The notes below the pieces were generated by a model. That model was not told where the DNA came from. It did not search any database and saw nothing but the letters and a program-made list of their open reading frames with translations. A stretch of DNA of 64,000 nt, taken from the NCBI GenBank assembly GCA_015501595.1, contig JADNRX010000142.1, positions 62,001-126,000 of the forward strand. Direction: 5' to 3'. This document shows, in pieces, positions 21,093 to 31,949 of this stretch. This stretch comes from Hymenopellis radicata. Taxonomy: Eukaryota > Basidiomycota > Agaricomycetes > Agaricales > Physalacriaceae. The first letter of the stretch is position 1, and each line of letters begins with the position of its first letter. Both the position numbers and the translations under genes were made by a program.

Positions 21093-22563
21093 CTACACAA
21101 GCCCTGCACTTAACCTAAAGAACCTCCGCGTGGTATATTTCCGGCCAGACACCGGATCCCTCATCGCCTTCTTCCGGCCATAGATTTCATCCTTCACATC
21201 GTCCATTTCCTCGCGGCAGAGTATTCGCCATTCCTTCTCGGACACGTCTTTGCGTGTCTCGGCTCTTCCAAAGTCGATCACACGGAAGGTTGGGGTGTCC
21301 AACGAGCGCTCGAGTGGATCGGCGCTTATGGGTCCGGGCTGCTGAAGGACGTTCACGGATTTGAATGAACCGTGGCAGACGCCGGCGCGTTGAAGACGGA
21401 CGACAAACGAGTACAAGAGCTCCCTGATTGCTAGTAGTAAGCAATGCGGATGTCCCAATGATAGTCGTCACTGACCGGTCCTTTGGTGGTAAATTTTCGC
21501 GGTCAATGGGCGTGCCGCATTCCTCTATCAGCATAATCGGACTCAGCAAGCCTCGATAAGACCAGTGTTCGGGAATATAGAATCCATAAAACTTGGGAAC
21601 GACCGCAGCGACAGGTAACACGCCATCGCCGTCGTACATCGCTTCCGCGATGAAGTGATACCCAGTCCAGTCCTCCGTGAGGTATGAAGGAAGAGCTGAG
21701 CTATACGTCTTCGCTTCATGACGGAGCATCCTGTGAGAATTCGCGTCCGACAACGGCGTCTTCGCCGCCACAGTAACGTCCCCCGACGACGACCTGGCCG
21801 TCAACGGTATAGGAAGACGCAGACGCGGTCGATACACGCGTGAATGGCTTCCGGATCCAATCAGCTCGGCATCCGTGAAGTCCAGGGAAGCTTCAATCTG
21901 AGTAGCGAGAAACCCCGAGCCGTGTTCTGGACGGACCGCAAAGTCGTCTAATCGCGGAAAGACGCGTTTATAGCGCGTCGCTTCGCGGGACGTGTCGAAT
22001 TCGGTGAGGTACTTTGTCTTGCCTTGGGGATCATTCACAATAAGGATGTCGGGCAGCAGCTCGGGCGATATGGTCTCCTCCAACTTGACTGTCTCTGGCA
22101 ATCTTCGCTGCTTTGGTGCCTGACAATTTATATATTAGTGTTGGTTTAAAGGATAAGTATCAGCTTGATACCTCGTTAGGCATGTCAGTTGCATGCGACG
22201 AAGGTGCTGTAGACGCGGAACGCAGCGAGGACTCGACGTCGACAAAATCCCAGGAGCCATCCGAGCTCAGCGACGAGCCGTCGTCAAACTCGTCACCGCC
22301 GCCATATTCTGATACAGCAAAGTACTCGGAATAGCGATATGAGTCCTCTCGGCTTGATATGACTTCAAGGGTGGGCCAAGGGGGAATGACAGTTGCCGCC
22401 GCCGTCTGACGCGAATTGCCAGGTTCGTCGGGGGAGGAAGCGCCACAGCGTTGAGACAGCGACGCGATTCGGCGTCAATGCGGAAATGCGTGGGATCTTC
22501 TGCCCATGGAGCACCATCTGGCGAGCGTAGCGCAAGCGCGTGACTTGGGGGTGCCAGAGACAT
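21093..22563 (-). CDS. Protein kinase-fold protein with degenerate catalytic loop
   Basis: Four exons on the minus strand. ATG 22563 (MSLAPPSHALALRSPDGAPW); introns at 22406-22446 (short, less certain), 22120-22171 and 21424-21475. After an acidic Ser-rich N-terminus comes the kinase fold. The glycine loop is LIGSGSHSRVYRPRL. VTVAAKTPL holds the likely ATP lysine. HGSFKSVNVL stands where kinases have HRDxxxxN, and FRVIDFGRAE matches the DFG motif. The catalytic Asp of HxD is replaced by Ser while the Asn and DFG remain. HGSF-type loops are widespread in an expanded Agaricomycete group, so this may be a pseudokinase or an atypical enzyme. The protein ends RRFFRLSAGLV. Confidence 0.78.
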
Positions 22564-22956
22564 GATGAAGGAAAAGGTGAATGAACGCGATAGATATTTT
22601 TAAAATAGACGCCGCATGTCTAGGCTGTGAATAATCTGTTGTGCGTAGATGCGATTGGCTGGTCCTTGTTCTGTGTCGCGTACTTTAGGCGCTGGTTGCA
22701 GAAATCCGACACCGCCCCCAAGTCCTTTGAAGAGCTACAGAACAGCGATTGACATCGGCGCATATGATCAATCCGAGTGCGACGCACTTGGTAGTCTGTT
22801 GGGTTTCGCGGGTCAAGGAGAAAAAGAGAGTTGGACTGCGTGTGAACATGAACGCCTCGCGGTAAAGTCACAAGTCATTAAAAGTCCCGAAGATGATAAA
22901 CATCTAATCGTTTTCTGACGGTACAAGTACGAACTAGTATGAAGAATTACGATGCT
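22564..22956. other. Intergenic, nothing recognised
   Basis: Promoter side of the kinase-like gene and 3' flank of the GH45 gene. No other feature seen. Confidence 0.5.
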
Positions 22957-24163
22957 TCACACGCGCAAGCAAGTGCCACCAGATATTGTATCATTACTAG
23001 GGGTCCCGGTATTAGGTGGAATCACCTCCTCAGGAACCGTGTCTGGCGTTGTGGGATTACCTCCAGAAGTCGTTGTATCACCGGCACCTGGATTGCTAGC
23101 CGGCAAAGTAGAACCGTCTCCTTCATCAGGCAACGTGGAATTTCCACTATCCCAAGGGTAAGAGCCGCTGTCACTTCGTGTACAACCCGAAAGAGCAGTC
23201 AGCTCCGCCGGACAGCTAACCTCTTCGTACATCATCGTTGGGTTATCCGCATTCTCGAACCAATCTAAGGATGACATCAAATAGTCAGTTTGGTATCAAT
23301 AAGAAACGGGATTGAGCTCACCGAAGCGGAATCGACATCCATCTTGAACGGCTGTGTCGAAGGATCAGTTTACATTCAGTCAGAGCACGACGTCAAGCTG
23401 CAGACCTTCCGGAAGATTATAACATTCCTCGATCGAAGATACACCACCATATACAGCGCCCTGATGGTGGTAAGATCCCTCAACGCAAAAGACTAAGAAA
23501 GAAAACACATACGCCATCCCAGCTTCCGTACTGCGCTGGACACCCAGAGGTAAAGATGCCAAGCCCGCCACCAGGTATCTGGAGGTCAAACTGGTCGGCA
23601 CCCAAATCCCCTCCAGTGTTAGTTGATTGAACGATCTAGTAATCGCGCATCTCAAGTCATGGGAGGATGATTTCCAGACCGCACGTACCATCGTTTTACC
23701 AGCAATCGACGTGCTCGTGAACGTGAGCTTGAAACACGCGCAGCACCACGAAGACTCAGTTCCGCCACTGATATGCGTCGCGGCGAACCCGTACGCCATA
23801 TTCTCGTCGACCGCCCACGGAGAGTTATCCGCGCACGCGAAGCTCGGGCCGCCATCGCAGCCTGTACCGGCATCTGGGTCGCTGAGGACGTTTTGGTTCG
23901 CGTCGCATGTGCGCACAGGTGCGTTCACCGGGGCCTACCAACAGCAGTAGCAGGTTAGACATGTGCGCATATATGGAACATCGCGAAAGCATACTTTATC
24001 ACTCCACGCGCACGACGGCCTGCAACAATCCCTGCGATGAAGCTGGTCAACAAAGGCGGACGAACGTGAGCGAGACAAGCTACCAGTAACGGGTTGTCAT
24101 CCCAGATTGAGCGTAAGCGCTGGCTGCCAGCAGTAAGAGGGATACGAGAGTGCGAGTGAACAT
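22957..24163 (-). CDS. Glycoside hydrolase family 45 endoglucanase, secreted
   Basis: Endo-1,4-beta-glucanase that cuts cellulose outside the cell. ATG 24163 gives the signal peptide [18 protein letters not shown], then [20 protein letters not shown], the GH45 N-terminal block whose Asp is catalytic. Next come [52 protein letters not shown] and [13 protein letters not shown], carrying the second catalytic Asp. The domain closes with [20 protein letters not shown] and [11 protein letters not shown]. Seven exons: tiny exons join in frame across introns near 24079-24130, 23937-23996, 23636-23689, 23462-23512, 23353-23408 and 23264-23322. The C-terminus is a Pro/Ser/Thr/Gly-rich tail of about 65 residues with no cellulose-binding module. 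Confidence 0.9.
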
Positions 24164-24685
24164 AATCCGAGATGATGCGAGAAGAGCTTAGCACCGGTCT
24201 GCTTTAATACGCGTCAGGCTCAGAGGTGGTCCACGCGCTCGTATTACAGAACCTGCGACGGTCGCCGCGCGCTACGAAGAGTCGGGATTAGCAAGGGGTT
24301 GTCGAAAGTTTCTTCGTTATGGGGAAGCGCTCTAGGCCGGACAGCGACAGAAGGCGGAGACGCTGTTCGTATCAGCAACGAATGTGTGTTCTTTCTGTGC
24401 TCCGAGTATGAAACATCGACTAGAGGATCAGCAAGGGTAGAAGGGTCAACTATGATAGATAGTTGACGCTGCCAGCACGCGCCTGGTACATCGCTCGCTA
24501 GTAACGGTTTGAAGTCCCGGGTTGAACGTTGAACCCTTGTCGCCGATATTGACAAGTGTTGTTAACGAGTATGAGAATAAATCACGGCAACTTCACGTCC
24601 AAGTCCAAGACCATCTGAGATAGCTTTCCGCGAGCAGAACCTGTCTTATTCTAAGTATCAGAAGCGCACACATTTCTAGAGTTTT
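24164..24685. other. Intergenic upstream of GH45, with a weak minus frame
   Basis: Contains the GH45 promoter and the 3' flank of the DUF1275 gene. A 103-codon minus frame at 24244-24555 has no recognisable domain and no good splice partners, so it is not called as a gene. Confidence 0.4.
24202..24209 (-). promoter_or_regulatory. TATA-like box of the GH45 gene
   Basis: TATTAAAG on the minus strand, about 40 bp upstream of the ATG at 24163. Position fits a core promoter; the sequence is one base off the TATAAAAG form. Confidence 0.4.
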
Positions 24686-25619
24686 TTAGGCTTTATTGGG
24701 AACAAAAAGCCATGCTAAAGAGATGAGCACTCGAAATCCACAACCGATTCCTAAAGCACCTGAAGCATCTACGGCTTTCGTGAGCGACCGGCCAGCGAAT
24801 GCGCCCGAGAACAGGCAAAGGAAAGCCATCAATTTATGATCGCGCGTTCCAACTTTATGCTTGAAGTCGAAGAGCTTGGGATCGGACGCGAGCTCGACCC
24901 ATACATGTGATAGGACAACTGAATAAAGGTAAGATGGCTGCTATAAACAAGACTGTGGGCGTACTTGTTGTAGAGTATTGCGTATCCAATCTTTTGGCCA
25001 ACGTTCCTTGCATACCGAGACTGGCGCTCATAAAGGCTACAGTAACGAACGATAGCGGATGTGTCCACACTCCAAGTCCACGCCCGCTAGCAATACTCGC
25101 TTGATTACTTGCGTCGATGGTGAGTGATGCGGCCATGGTAAGAAGGGCTTGGAACATAGTTGCCAACATGAGCCAAATCCGCTTGTGGGTGCCAATATGA
25201 TCGCCTAGACGCCCAACGATACACCCACCAGCCACGAAAGACAGTAGCGAGGTCAAGGCATGCCTATCAGACAACGGAAATGGTAGAATGTCCGGATTAT
25301 TCTCAGTGAGACGCGCCAAAGCCAAGCCGAGCTGTAGGGGCCGATACGTTAGAAATGGCTGAAAGGGGCACTATTCGCTCACTTGCGCGCAATTGCCAGT
25401 CTGAAATCCGCACCATACATAAATTGCCGAGAACGATATGACATCGCTGAGGAGGACATGATTCAGAAGAAAAGATCAGAGCTTTCTGGCGCGACGAACT
25501 CACAGATAACCCGTCATAAAGTAGAAGGCAGCCAATGGACCCGAAGCCGCCTTTGGATCGACATCGGCGCCAAGGAACGACCAAAATGTCGGTCTGGTCT
25601 GCGTTTTCTCGATTTCCAT
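24686..25619 (-). CDS. DUF1275 (YoaK-like) multi-pass membrane protein
   Basis: Four exons give one frame. It runs MEIEKTQTRPTFWSFLGADV from ATG 25619; intron 25447-25503 to DVISFSAIYVWCGFQTGNCA; intron 25332-25382 to LGLALARL; intron 24919-24964 to VLSHVWVELASDPKLFDF; stop at 24686-24688. DUF1275 hallmarks are FQTGNCAQ after the first helices, SFVAGGCIVGRLGDHIGTHK, SASLGMQGTLAKRLDTQYSTT and the final helices SGAFAGRS and RVLISLAWLFVPN. Six or so membrane helices are expected. Family members occur in bacteria and fungi and their transport role is unproven. A 0.8-kb divergent gap separates it from the gene at 26423. Confidence 0.85.
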
Positions 25620-26422
25620 GGAGTCAGAGTCAAAAGTGGGAGAAAATGCGTCGACTGTAATTGTATCTATGGAAAGTGGCCGAGGAGGTGGCTATGACGA
25701 GCGTCGCTGGTCGTCCAGTTGCCGTCGCCGGGCATCGCCGCGACAAGTGGCCATCTTTGTGGATCATCCGTGGGCTTTCGGCGGGTTGTAGGGTGGTCGT
25801 CGCTGGAGACATCGCCGTCGCGTTCGAACAGTCGTGTTGGCGCGTTGCAGAAGAGCGGGTTCGGCAACTCGGCACAGTGCCAATTTAAACACCCGATCAA
25901 GCCAAGTGCAACCTCACCTCTTTCACCAACCACCGAACGTAGGGAGCCTCGTAATGAAAGCTTTGAGTTTGTAGCATAAACGCACCGCTTTGCATCTCGT
26001 TTGACACGTCGTCCGGGTAAAACTCACTATTATCTGCAGTGTGGGAAAGGCGGCGGGTTTCGTGTGCCTTCGACCGCGATATTCGTCCTTTCCCCAGCCT
26101 TTCCCTTACTCGAGAGATTGTCAAAAGGTTGTAATCCATGCAGGTCTTTCGCAGCCACGCCTGTCGTCTTGTCAGAGACAGTCAGACATAACCAAACGAG
26201 GTGCAGAGTATGCCTACGGGAGACTAGCCGTGACATGGACCTGACTTCGAGCGCCAAGACAACTCGTCAACAGTTCAGGCACCTTCAGGGTTACCCTCTC
26301 AGCACATGGCGCGTTATTTCAACTTATTCTTGTCAAAACGTTTCTTGAAACCGGCGATTGGGACGTATACAGCATCTCTCATTTGTCTCGACTCTTTCAT
26401 GGCTTGAACACGTACTCTCACG
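25620..26422. other. Divergent intergenic region
   Basis: Promoters for the two flanking genes are expected here. An 80-codon minus frame (25897-26139, starting MDYNLLTISRVRERLGKG) has a GTGAGG donor near its end, but I could not join it to a convincing next exon. No repeat seen. Confidence 0.4.
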
Positions 26423-28055
26423 ATGGACCGACTTATCAGCTTTGTACGTTCATCTTTTGAGTATAGCAACGCCACACTGACAGTGTGTGAAAGGAATACC
26501 CACTCACACGACCTTTAAATGAACACTGGAGATACGTGAATCACGCTTTATTGGCCTTCGGCTTGGTCAATTTTGCACTGTTTATGACCTTGAATTCGTA
26601 TCTTGTTGGTGAGCACTGCTTCTACTGATCTCGGCACTAAAAGCTCATTTTCAAAGGTTACGACGTCGTCAGCATCAACAAAGCTGATTACAACGCGTCC
26701 GACAACCTGCCGTGGCTCGCCTCCTTGCAGTCGAAAGACTACAGCTGCCAGGCGCACACCTTCCAGCTCGGAGACGTCTTTCGCACAAACGTATCCGCGT
26801 TCTCGTATAACGTCTACAACATCCGGACCGACGAGGAAGCGACGACCGGTTTTCAATACGCCAACAGCTATCTCGACTCGTGCGACGTGACGCAGACAGC
26901 AGTCCAGGTTTCGCCCGGGATCGCGCCATAACAGTTTCCGTGAGTCTTCACGCCGTCGGGCTCATCGCCTTCATTCAATGATTAGGCTGCTATATACTGC
27001 CCCGAGCCTCTCAACTTTGAGGCCACCACGTCATGGACCTACTCCAACCACTTCTCAATCGGATCCATAAATGCAGATCTGTTCGGGAACAACACCATAC
27101 CGCGCGCGCTGCTCGACGCCATGTCCGCATTCGCAGGTGCGCGTTACTTACTATATTTCACTTTCTCTCCGCACCCACTGAGAGTGGCCCAGACGAAGCG
27201 TACGAGGGAATATTCTTCGGAATGTATCACACCAACGACAACGCAGACGTCGACCAGCCCATTCGCACCGTCTTTGTCGAAGCACTCCCAACGTGCGGTG
27301 ACACTACCCCTTGTACCGCCGTCCGCCCGCACGTCGCGTGGACCTTCATAGAAGCCATCGGCCAAACGGACCTCCAAATCGTCGGCGACATAAACTCCAA
27401 AACCCTTATCGACATCCAAACGCTGTACAACCTCCTCGAGGTCTTCTACCACGCCGTGCGCATCGACCTCGGGAGATGGACTTCAGATAACGTAACCGTC
27501 TCTTCTGAATCTCTCTGTACGGTCCATGATGATATATATGTATCAACAGATTTTCACAAACACGACCGCGTTCAACACCTCCGTCACACCGTACATCCCC
27601 GCCGGGCAGAACACCTCGCGGTATTACAGCGCCGGCGCCGCGGCGCGGAGACAGGCCTTCCGCGACACGGCCAACACGCAGGGCATGCTCTACGCCAACG
27701 CGACGCCGACGCCCGACGCCATCATACGCATGCAGTACACCTGCAACACGCTGCGCCGCAAGACGGCCGGAAGCTGGTTCATCAGCGTCCTCTCCGCCAC
27801 ACTGTCCATGTTTTTGACGGCATGGGGGCTGGTCGTTACCGTGTTTGGGTGCATGGCGAGACGCAAACCGGCGGGTGAGCATTGGCAGCGATTACTATGT
27901 GTTGAACGATTCTGATCCCAAGTACCGTTGTAGCCAACCAATGCACCACCTCGCACGGGAAAGAGCTGACACTGCTCAGTACAAAGTCTCGCAATTCCGA
28001 TTATGATGCTGAAGGTGAGCCTTTTTCAAGGTATTGGAGCGTAGGAACGACTTAG
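26423..28055 (+). CDS. Unknown membrane protein with large non-cytosolic domain
   Basis: Multi-exon gene. Exon 1 is MDRLISF. It splices to EYPLTRPLNEHWRYVNHALL and a first hydrophobic helix (AFGLVNFALFMTLNSYLVG). A long Asn/Thr/Cys-containing domain follows (YDVVSINKADYNASDNLPWL, GFQYANSYLDSCDV, CPEPLNFEATTSWTYSNHFS, ADEAYEGIFFGMYH). A second helix (WFISVLSATLSMFLTAWGLV) precedes a basic tail. Many NxS/T sites suggest an extracellular or lumenal domain. Introns were read near 26444-26489, 26938-26988, 27138-27190, 27490-27550 and 27875-27938. In the exon ending near 26935 the frame meets TAA at 26929-26931, just before a GTGAGT donor, and downstream exons need a frame change. This is either a small sequence error or a real break. 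Function is not recognised. Confidence 0.6.
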
Positions 28056-28392
28056 TTTTAGATCTAGAGCTACGACTCTTACCGCTGAAGCCTGAAGCAT
28101 AGGCATAATACTTCTCTGAAAGTTTGGGTTTGATATGGATTGGGTATGAACGACATTGTACTTTAGAAAGAATGACTGAACGAAGTCTAACTAAGACAGG
28201 ACATAGGACTCTGTAGAAACCGTGGTGAGGTAGGACGATGCATTGCGTTGAAAGATCAGATATCGTGTCAAGCCCAACCATCTCCCAATGCAAGTTGGAA
28301 CAATGTCAACTCCTTGCATCTTTCTTTCTACCAAAATATGAGCTAGCGGGGTCGCCCACCGTCGATCTTCGTGCCTACTATATATTCATTTT
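28056..28392. other. Intergenic, nothing recognised
   Basis: 3' flank of the membrane-protein gene up to the left border of the duplicated block. No gene or repeat recognised. Confidence 0.45.
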
Positions 28393-28437
28393 ATTCACGG
28401 GTTGCCTCTAGTTTCAGAACAAACGAATATCCGCCAC

Positions 28438-31403
28438 TCATAACAGACTGACTTCAAACTGCCCACACACATTCCTAAACACAGCAGCCGCATTCGACAC
28501 ACCCAAGTCAGCCCTCACAACACCCATAACATCCTCATTCCCTTGTATCGTCCTCAGCAACCCCTGCACAGCACCCATCGCCTTCCTCTGACTCTCCTTA
28601 AACCCCTTCTGCGTCGCAAAGAAAATGCTGTTCCCAGATTGCACCCGGCCCAGCGCCATGATCCACTGGATCGCAAGACCACATAATTCCTCAGGCGAGC
28701 TTGGGTTTTGAACTAGTAGACGCTCGAGCGAATGCAAAAGCTGCGTGAGCTGCAATCGGATTTGGATGCGGCCTGGAAGATCGTCCTGATCGTAACACGC
28801 CGAGGCCTCTAGCATCAATGCAGGTAGGGAGCTGGTGAGCAGTGAAGACGGCTCTTGAGTATCAGTTTTAAAGGTGGAGAGCACCTGTTGCATTGTTGTT
28901 GACACTGCATGCGAGGCTACTTAGTATCATAAGAGTCGTTGAGCGATCACGAACGTACATTGGATTGCGACCTCATCATCAAGGTAAGACGTTCCGCGGA
29001 TGTTGTAGGCTTTGCAGAAAACATCCGTAATGCACTCCCTTATGAGAGATAGGTGGTCATCGTGTTCGCCACTACTAATGGATGCATAGATATCCAGAAG
29101 ACAAGAAACGCCAGCGAACAAGAGCGGTGATTCCGTGTTACACGTCGGAAGGAGTCTGCACAAGACGCGTATTTCGTCAGTGTTATCCGCCTGCAAAACA
29201 TGGCTGCCGTGGAATGAATCCAAAAGCGCTTTCGTCGCACGATGCTTTTCCGTCCGTTCGAGAATTTCCGCCCACAAGTCTCGATGCTCTCTGGACCACG
29301 GGTCACTCTCGACGGTATTCGATACACTTCCGAGATAAGCGTCACAGAGAACCTACGAGTGAACTCGTGAGCGCACTGCGATGAAAATGTAACACAGAAC
29401 TTTTACTCTCGAGCTTCCAAAATCGATTTGCAACCGGTTCCTGTCCATCGACGGTTCTCCCCAGAGCTCTGAATCAAACAGGTACGCCCGTTCGAGCGCA
29501 TGTATAAGCTCGCACATGGCCGCTTGTACAAGTTGATCCTCGAGATCCCACTTCTGGATAGCCTTGCCCTGCCCTGTCTTGCTGTGTGCATAGCCCTCGA
29601 ATAGGACCGACATCCAAGAGGATATCGCTGCTTTCACAGACGGAGTCTCCTTTTCTTTGCTCAAGCTGTCCAATATAAACGCGGCCATTCCGTTGAGCAG
29701 GGATATCAAGTGGTCCCGGTTATTGCGAAATTCGTTGACGGACATGCGACGGGTTATCCCAAGGGCAAGGGTGGACAAGGTGATGAATAGTGAGGCGGCA
29801 TGCCGGTTGCGCGCGCCGAGAGCTGCATGTGTCAGAGGTAACAGTAGGTCAGCCGCTACAAGACATTAGCGCGGGAAGCGAAGAATAAAGACGAAATATT
29901 CATACCAGGTTGATCTTTGACGTCGTCATCTTCAGGCCATTCGAAGTTGTTTATGACAAGCAACTGTTCGAGAACGAAGCTCTCAATTTCCTCTTGACGC
30001 GGGACTGGAAGACTCTTCGGAAGTTGATCGCCAATCGCAGTGCCGATTACAATCTCCACGCCCTTTCGAAATACAGCGGCGGGGTATTTGTATACCGTGT
30101 TCCTCTCGACAATACTCGGTGAGAAAAGAGATAGGAACAGCGACAGAGTTTTAACGTAGTCGACGAGATCATCGGATCGACATCCTGCCACTCGGGACCT
30201 GCAGGCAAGGACTTGGCTCCGTCCGCCAACAATGAACAGGTCTTTTCGAATTCGTTCCGATGAGCATTTGCCATCTCCGAGCCTGCACCTTTGTGAAGCG
30301 TAGCTTTTCGTCTACGGTGCTGTACCGATACAAGTCACAAGCAGCTTTCGGAGCTGCCGTGGGATCCAGACTGCGCGTGCAGACTGAGACAGTGGTATAA
30401 AGGGAAGGCGTCCACGGACAGACGGTTCTAAGCAACCGTAGCAATGCCTGAGGCTCGAGCTGTGCCCTTTTGCTCGCCGGCTCCCAAGCATCACGTACTG
30501 TCCAAATAAGGGGCCGTTTCGTGAAGATGGTTATGATTGGCCCAAGGAGGACGACCGCTAGGTATGCTTGCACCGACCTGTACGAACATGCCGGGTAGAA
30601 GGCTGGCGATGAATATGATGGCGGGTATACAGACGAGACCAATTGTTATTGAGCCTACGATAGTGTTGTACGTGTACAGTAGCGTGGCGAGTCCTCCAAA
30701 GAACAGAAAAAGGGAAGAAATCAGGAGGAGTGGTAGCCAATCCACTATCACGTTAATATGCCAATCTGCCAGACTGTCCACGCGCGCTTGTCTGATGGCG
30801 AATGTGTGTCTGGGCGACGCTGTCCCGGCCGGGGACGTGTATTCGCTCAGCCACTGTTTCACCATGATGGTGAGCAGGATGGAAGTAAGACTGAGGATGA
30901 GGCTCGAGAACCAGAGGACGTTGATAGCGATCTGGGCGGACGAGGGCGAATAGGCGGGAAGCGATGCAGCGATATTGGTCTCGTTTGCTAACTGCGTCGA
31001 CAGATGGAGGAGGAGGGTGACCATGTCGTCTGAGGAATCGGGCTGGAGCCATTTGTAAGAATCGACCAGGAAGGCTGCCACTATTCCGGAGTATAAAGCG
31101 CCCTAGAATAGAGAATAAGAATAATTGTGATGGCGTTGTGGGGAAAACGGACACACAAAGACCAGAAGGGTATCGAGCTCGCCTCTCCAGGTCTGTATAT
31201 ATTTGTCGATTTCATTTCGAGCAGCGTGCATCAAATGGGTCTTGAAAAAAGTAAACGGCGGGAATTGTGCAAGTAAATGTTGAGCTCACGGATGCATTAA
31301 GACTCGACTGGTCGCAGTGGACCACCATGGCCCATGAAAACTCTGACTGGCATTTGTGCATCGTCGTATGTTGGAAACTCGGGGTGCTGTCGCCGAGTGA
31401 CAC
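28438..31403 (-). pseudogene. DUF6535-type protein gene, copy A, probably degenerate
   Basis: N-terminal exons read MHAARNEIDKYIQTWRGELD, then VAAFLVDSYKWLQPDSSDDM, SLILSLTSILLTIMVKQWL and WLPLLLISSLFLFFGGLATL. That is the helical DUF6535 domain, of unknown function and strongly expanded in some mushrooms. Introns at 31241-31289 and 31103-31156 are clear. The C-terminal exons (28438-30191) are helical (for example IQIRLQLTQLLHSLERLLVQ) and end at stop 28438-28440. Two problems exist. After about 30580 the helices continue only in another frame (AYLAVVLLGPIITIF), in both copies. In copy A one G is missing from the run at about 30174-30176, which breaks QDVDPDDLVDYV, open in copy B. The 5' end is uncertain; a low-complexity acidic/basic frame extends to about 31808. 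Confidence 0.65.
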
Positions 31404-31949
31404 GACCTGGGTCTTGACGCCTCTTGCTCTCCCGACGCCCCGTCACCTCCTCCCGCACACTCCCATCCTCGACGCACTACTCCGTCACACGTCGCCTCCA
31501 TGCGTTAGTCGCCCTCTTTGTCTTGACTCCTCGGGTTCTTCGGGTCGTCTCTGGGGTGTCGTCTTCCTCCGGGTGCTCTTCTGGCATGTCGCGACTACTG
31601 GGTGGGAGCGGTGTCTGGTGAGGATGGACTCCGGGCGGGAGGAAGCGTCGTCTTGGCGGATGTCGTCTTCGTGTGGGTGGTCGTCTTCGTCTTCCTGAGC
31701 GGATGTGTGGGGGTCGTCGCGACGGCGTCCTGTTGTCGTTGGCGGAGAGAGGCGTGTCCTTCCTTTCTCGGACTCGACGCCTGAGTGGCAGTGCAGAACG
31801 GCTGCCACTCGAGATCAAATATCTATGCTACGCTCTGGTATACGACTTCGCAGAATGTACTCTAATCGTAAAATACCAGGCTGGGATACGCTAAGAACAA
31901 GACTCGCAATCTAAAAGTGGATATTTAAAAAATCTGCCAAATCCGCGAA
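31404..31949. other. Low-complexity GC-rich stretch upstream of DUF6535 copy A
   Basis: Open on several frames with Arg/Pro/Asp-rich translations. Minus frames (31477-31818) could be a low-complexity N-terminal exon of the DUF6535 gene, but no ATG start in the right place was found. Confidence 0.35.

Noticed and set aside
24244..24555. 103-codon minus frame as a gene upstream of GH45
   Set aside because: No recognisable motif and no splice partners; its place in the GH45 promoter region makes it unlikely.
31477..31818. Arg/Pro-rich minus frames as an independent protein
   Set aside because: Several frames are open at once because of low complexity and high GC; at best it is an N-terminal exon of the DUF6535 gene.
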